Positions 63,693-64,000 of a stretch of 64,000 nucleotides of DNA are shown piece by piece. Under the pieces are notes generated by a model that saw only the letters and a list, made by a program, of their open reading frames with translations, did not search any database and was not told the origin of the DNA. Position 1 is the first letter of the stretch. Each line of letters starts with the position of its first letter. The stretch comes from Archangium primigenium (GTDB taxonomy: Bacteria > Myxococcota > Myxococcia > Myxococcales > Myxococcaceae), in the NCBI RefSeq assembly GCF_016904885.1, contig NZ_JADWYI010000001.1, positions 7,497,224 through 7,561,223 on the forward strand. Direction: 5' to 3'. The translations under genes and the position numbers were made by a program.

Positions 63693-64000
63693 ATGGCCCG
63701 CTACGCGATTGGCATCGATCTCGGCACCACGCACTCCGCGGTCTCCTACCTCAACCTCGAGGAGGGCAAGCCCCGGGGTCCCGCGCAGTCCATGCTGCCC
63801 ATCCCCCAGGTCACCGCGCCGGGGACGGTGGAGGCGCGCCCGCTCTTGCCCTCCTTCCTCTACCTGCCGAGCGCCCAGGAGTTCCCCCCGGGCAGCCTCG
63901 CGCTGCCGTGGAACCCGAACGCCACGCACTTCGCCGGCGAGTTCGCCCGCACCCACGGTGCCAAGGTGCCCACACGCCTGGTCGCCTCGGCCAAGAGCTG
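63693..64000 (+). CDS. Hsp70-family (DnaK-like) protein, N-terminal part (partial)
   Basis: The gene starts at an ATG at 63693 (GGAG about nine bases upstream) and runs off the window after 102 codons. MARYAIGIDLGTTHSAVSYL is the phosphate-1 motif of the actin/Hsp70 ATPase fold. The rest (LLPSFLYLPSAQEFPPGSLA, NATHFAGEFARTHGAKVPTR) shows the Hsp70 start with a longer loop than DnaK, as in the Hsp70-like proteins paired with DUF2760. The substrate-binding region is outside the window. Confidence 0.9.
   Translation, partial: MARYAIGIDLGTTHSAVSYLNLEEGKPRGPAQSMLPIPQVTAPGTVEARPLLPSFLYLPSAQEFPPGSLALPWNPNATHFAGEFARTHGAKVPTRLVASAKS

Overview
The window is about 64 kb of a very GC-rich, densely packed bacterial chromosome. 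Gene content points to a myxobacterium of the Cystobacter/Archangium/Myxococcus group. The evidence is many lipoproteins with TPR, HEAT or VCBS repeats, an OmpA protein with thrombospondin type 3 calcium repeats next to a DUF4398 lipoprotein, DUF4388 and MXAN_5187-type proteins, DUF2760 beside an Hsp70 homologue, and many two-component and GGDEF proteins. This assignment is inference; no rRNA gene is present to confirm it.

Layout. 0-4.8 kb: scattered housekeeping and envelope genes (acyl-CoA-dehydrogenase-like fragment, DUF2252, FmdE-type lipoprotein, DUF5872, exonuclease III, TPR lipoprotein). 4.9-11.8 kb: a tightly coupled four-gene operon (class A penicillin-binding protein, VCBS-repeat protein, orphan solute-binding protein, NtrY-like histidine kinase) in which every junction is a 4-base stop/start overlap. 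11.8-18.7 kb: a foreign-looking island of clearly lower GC with a ribbon-helix-helix/winged-helix protein, a GHKL ATPase, two uncharacterised proteins read by coupled translation and, convergent to them, a 5-cytosine methyltransferase and a Vsr nick endonuclease. This is the best candidate for a little-described anti-phage or restriction-like system. 18.8-27.3 kb: DEAD-box helicase, TetR-EmrB-EmrA efflux operon, a band-7 protein, an MXAN_5187-type membrane protein and a ribosome hibernation factor. 27.4-40.6 kb: signalling, envelope and RNA-modification genes, including an OmpA/DUF4398 pair, TruD, a DsbA-like lipoprotein, L-asparaginase and a back-to-back pair of active and degenerate GGDEF proteins.

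40.7-45.9 kb: the macromolecular synthesis cluster rpsU, yqeY, dnaG, rpoD, with intrinsic terminators after rpsU and after rpoD. 46.0-49.2 kb: an alkyltransferase-like repair protein, a CAU-anticodon tRNA, then a gene-poor, lower-GC stretch with a small lipoprotein, a collagen-like protein and a P-loop kinase-like protein. 49.3-53.6 kb: class C beta-lactamase-fold hydrolase, SH3/TPR-like lipoprotein, cupin and cold-shock protein. 53.8-56.5 kb: a CpxP-like, His-rich stress sensor, a small membrane protein and an OmpR/histidine-kinase pair. 56.5-60.2 kb (minus strand): heme O synthase, ABC exporter and a cupredoxin-like lipoprotein, probably linked to cytochrome oxidase or copper. 60.4-64 kb: large TPR membrane protein, tRNA-Ala(CGC) with promoter and terminator, DUF2760 protein and the start of an Hsp70-family protein.

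Product names rest on motif recognition by eye. No similarity search was possible, so family names marked tentative should be tested with profile searches.
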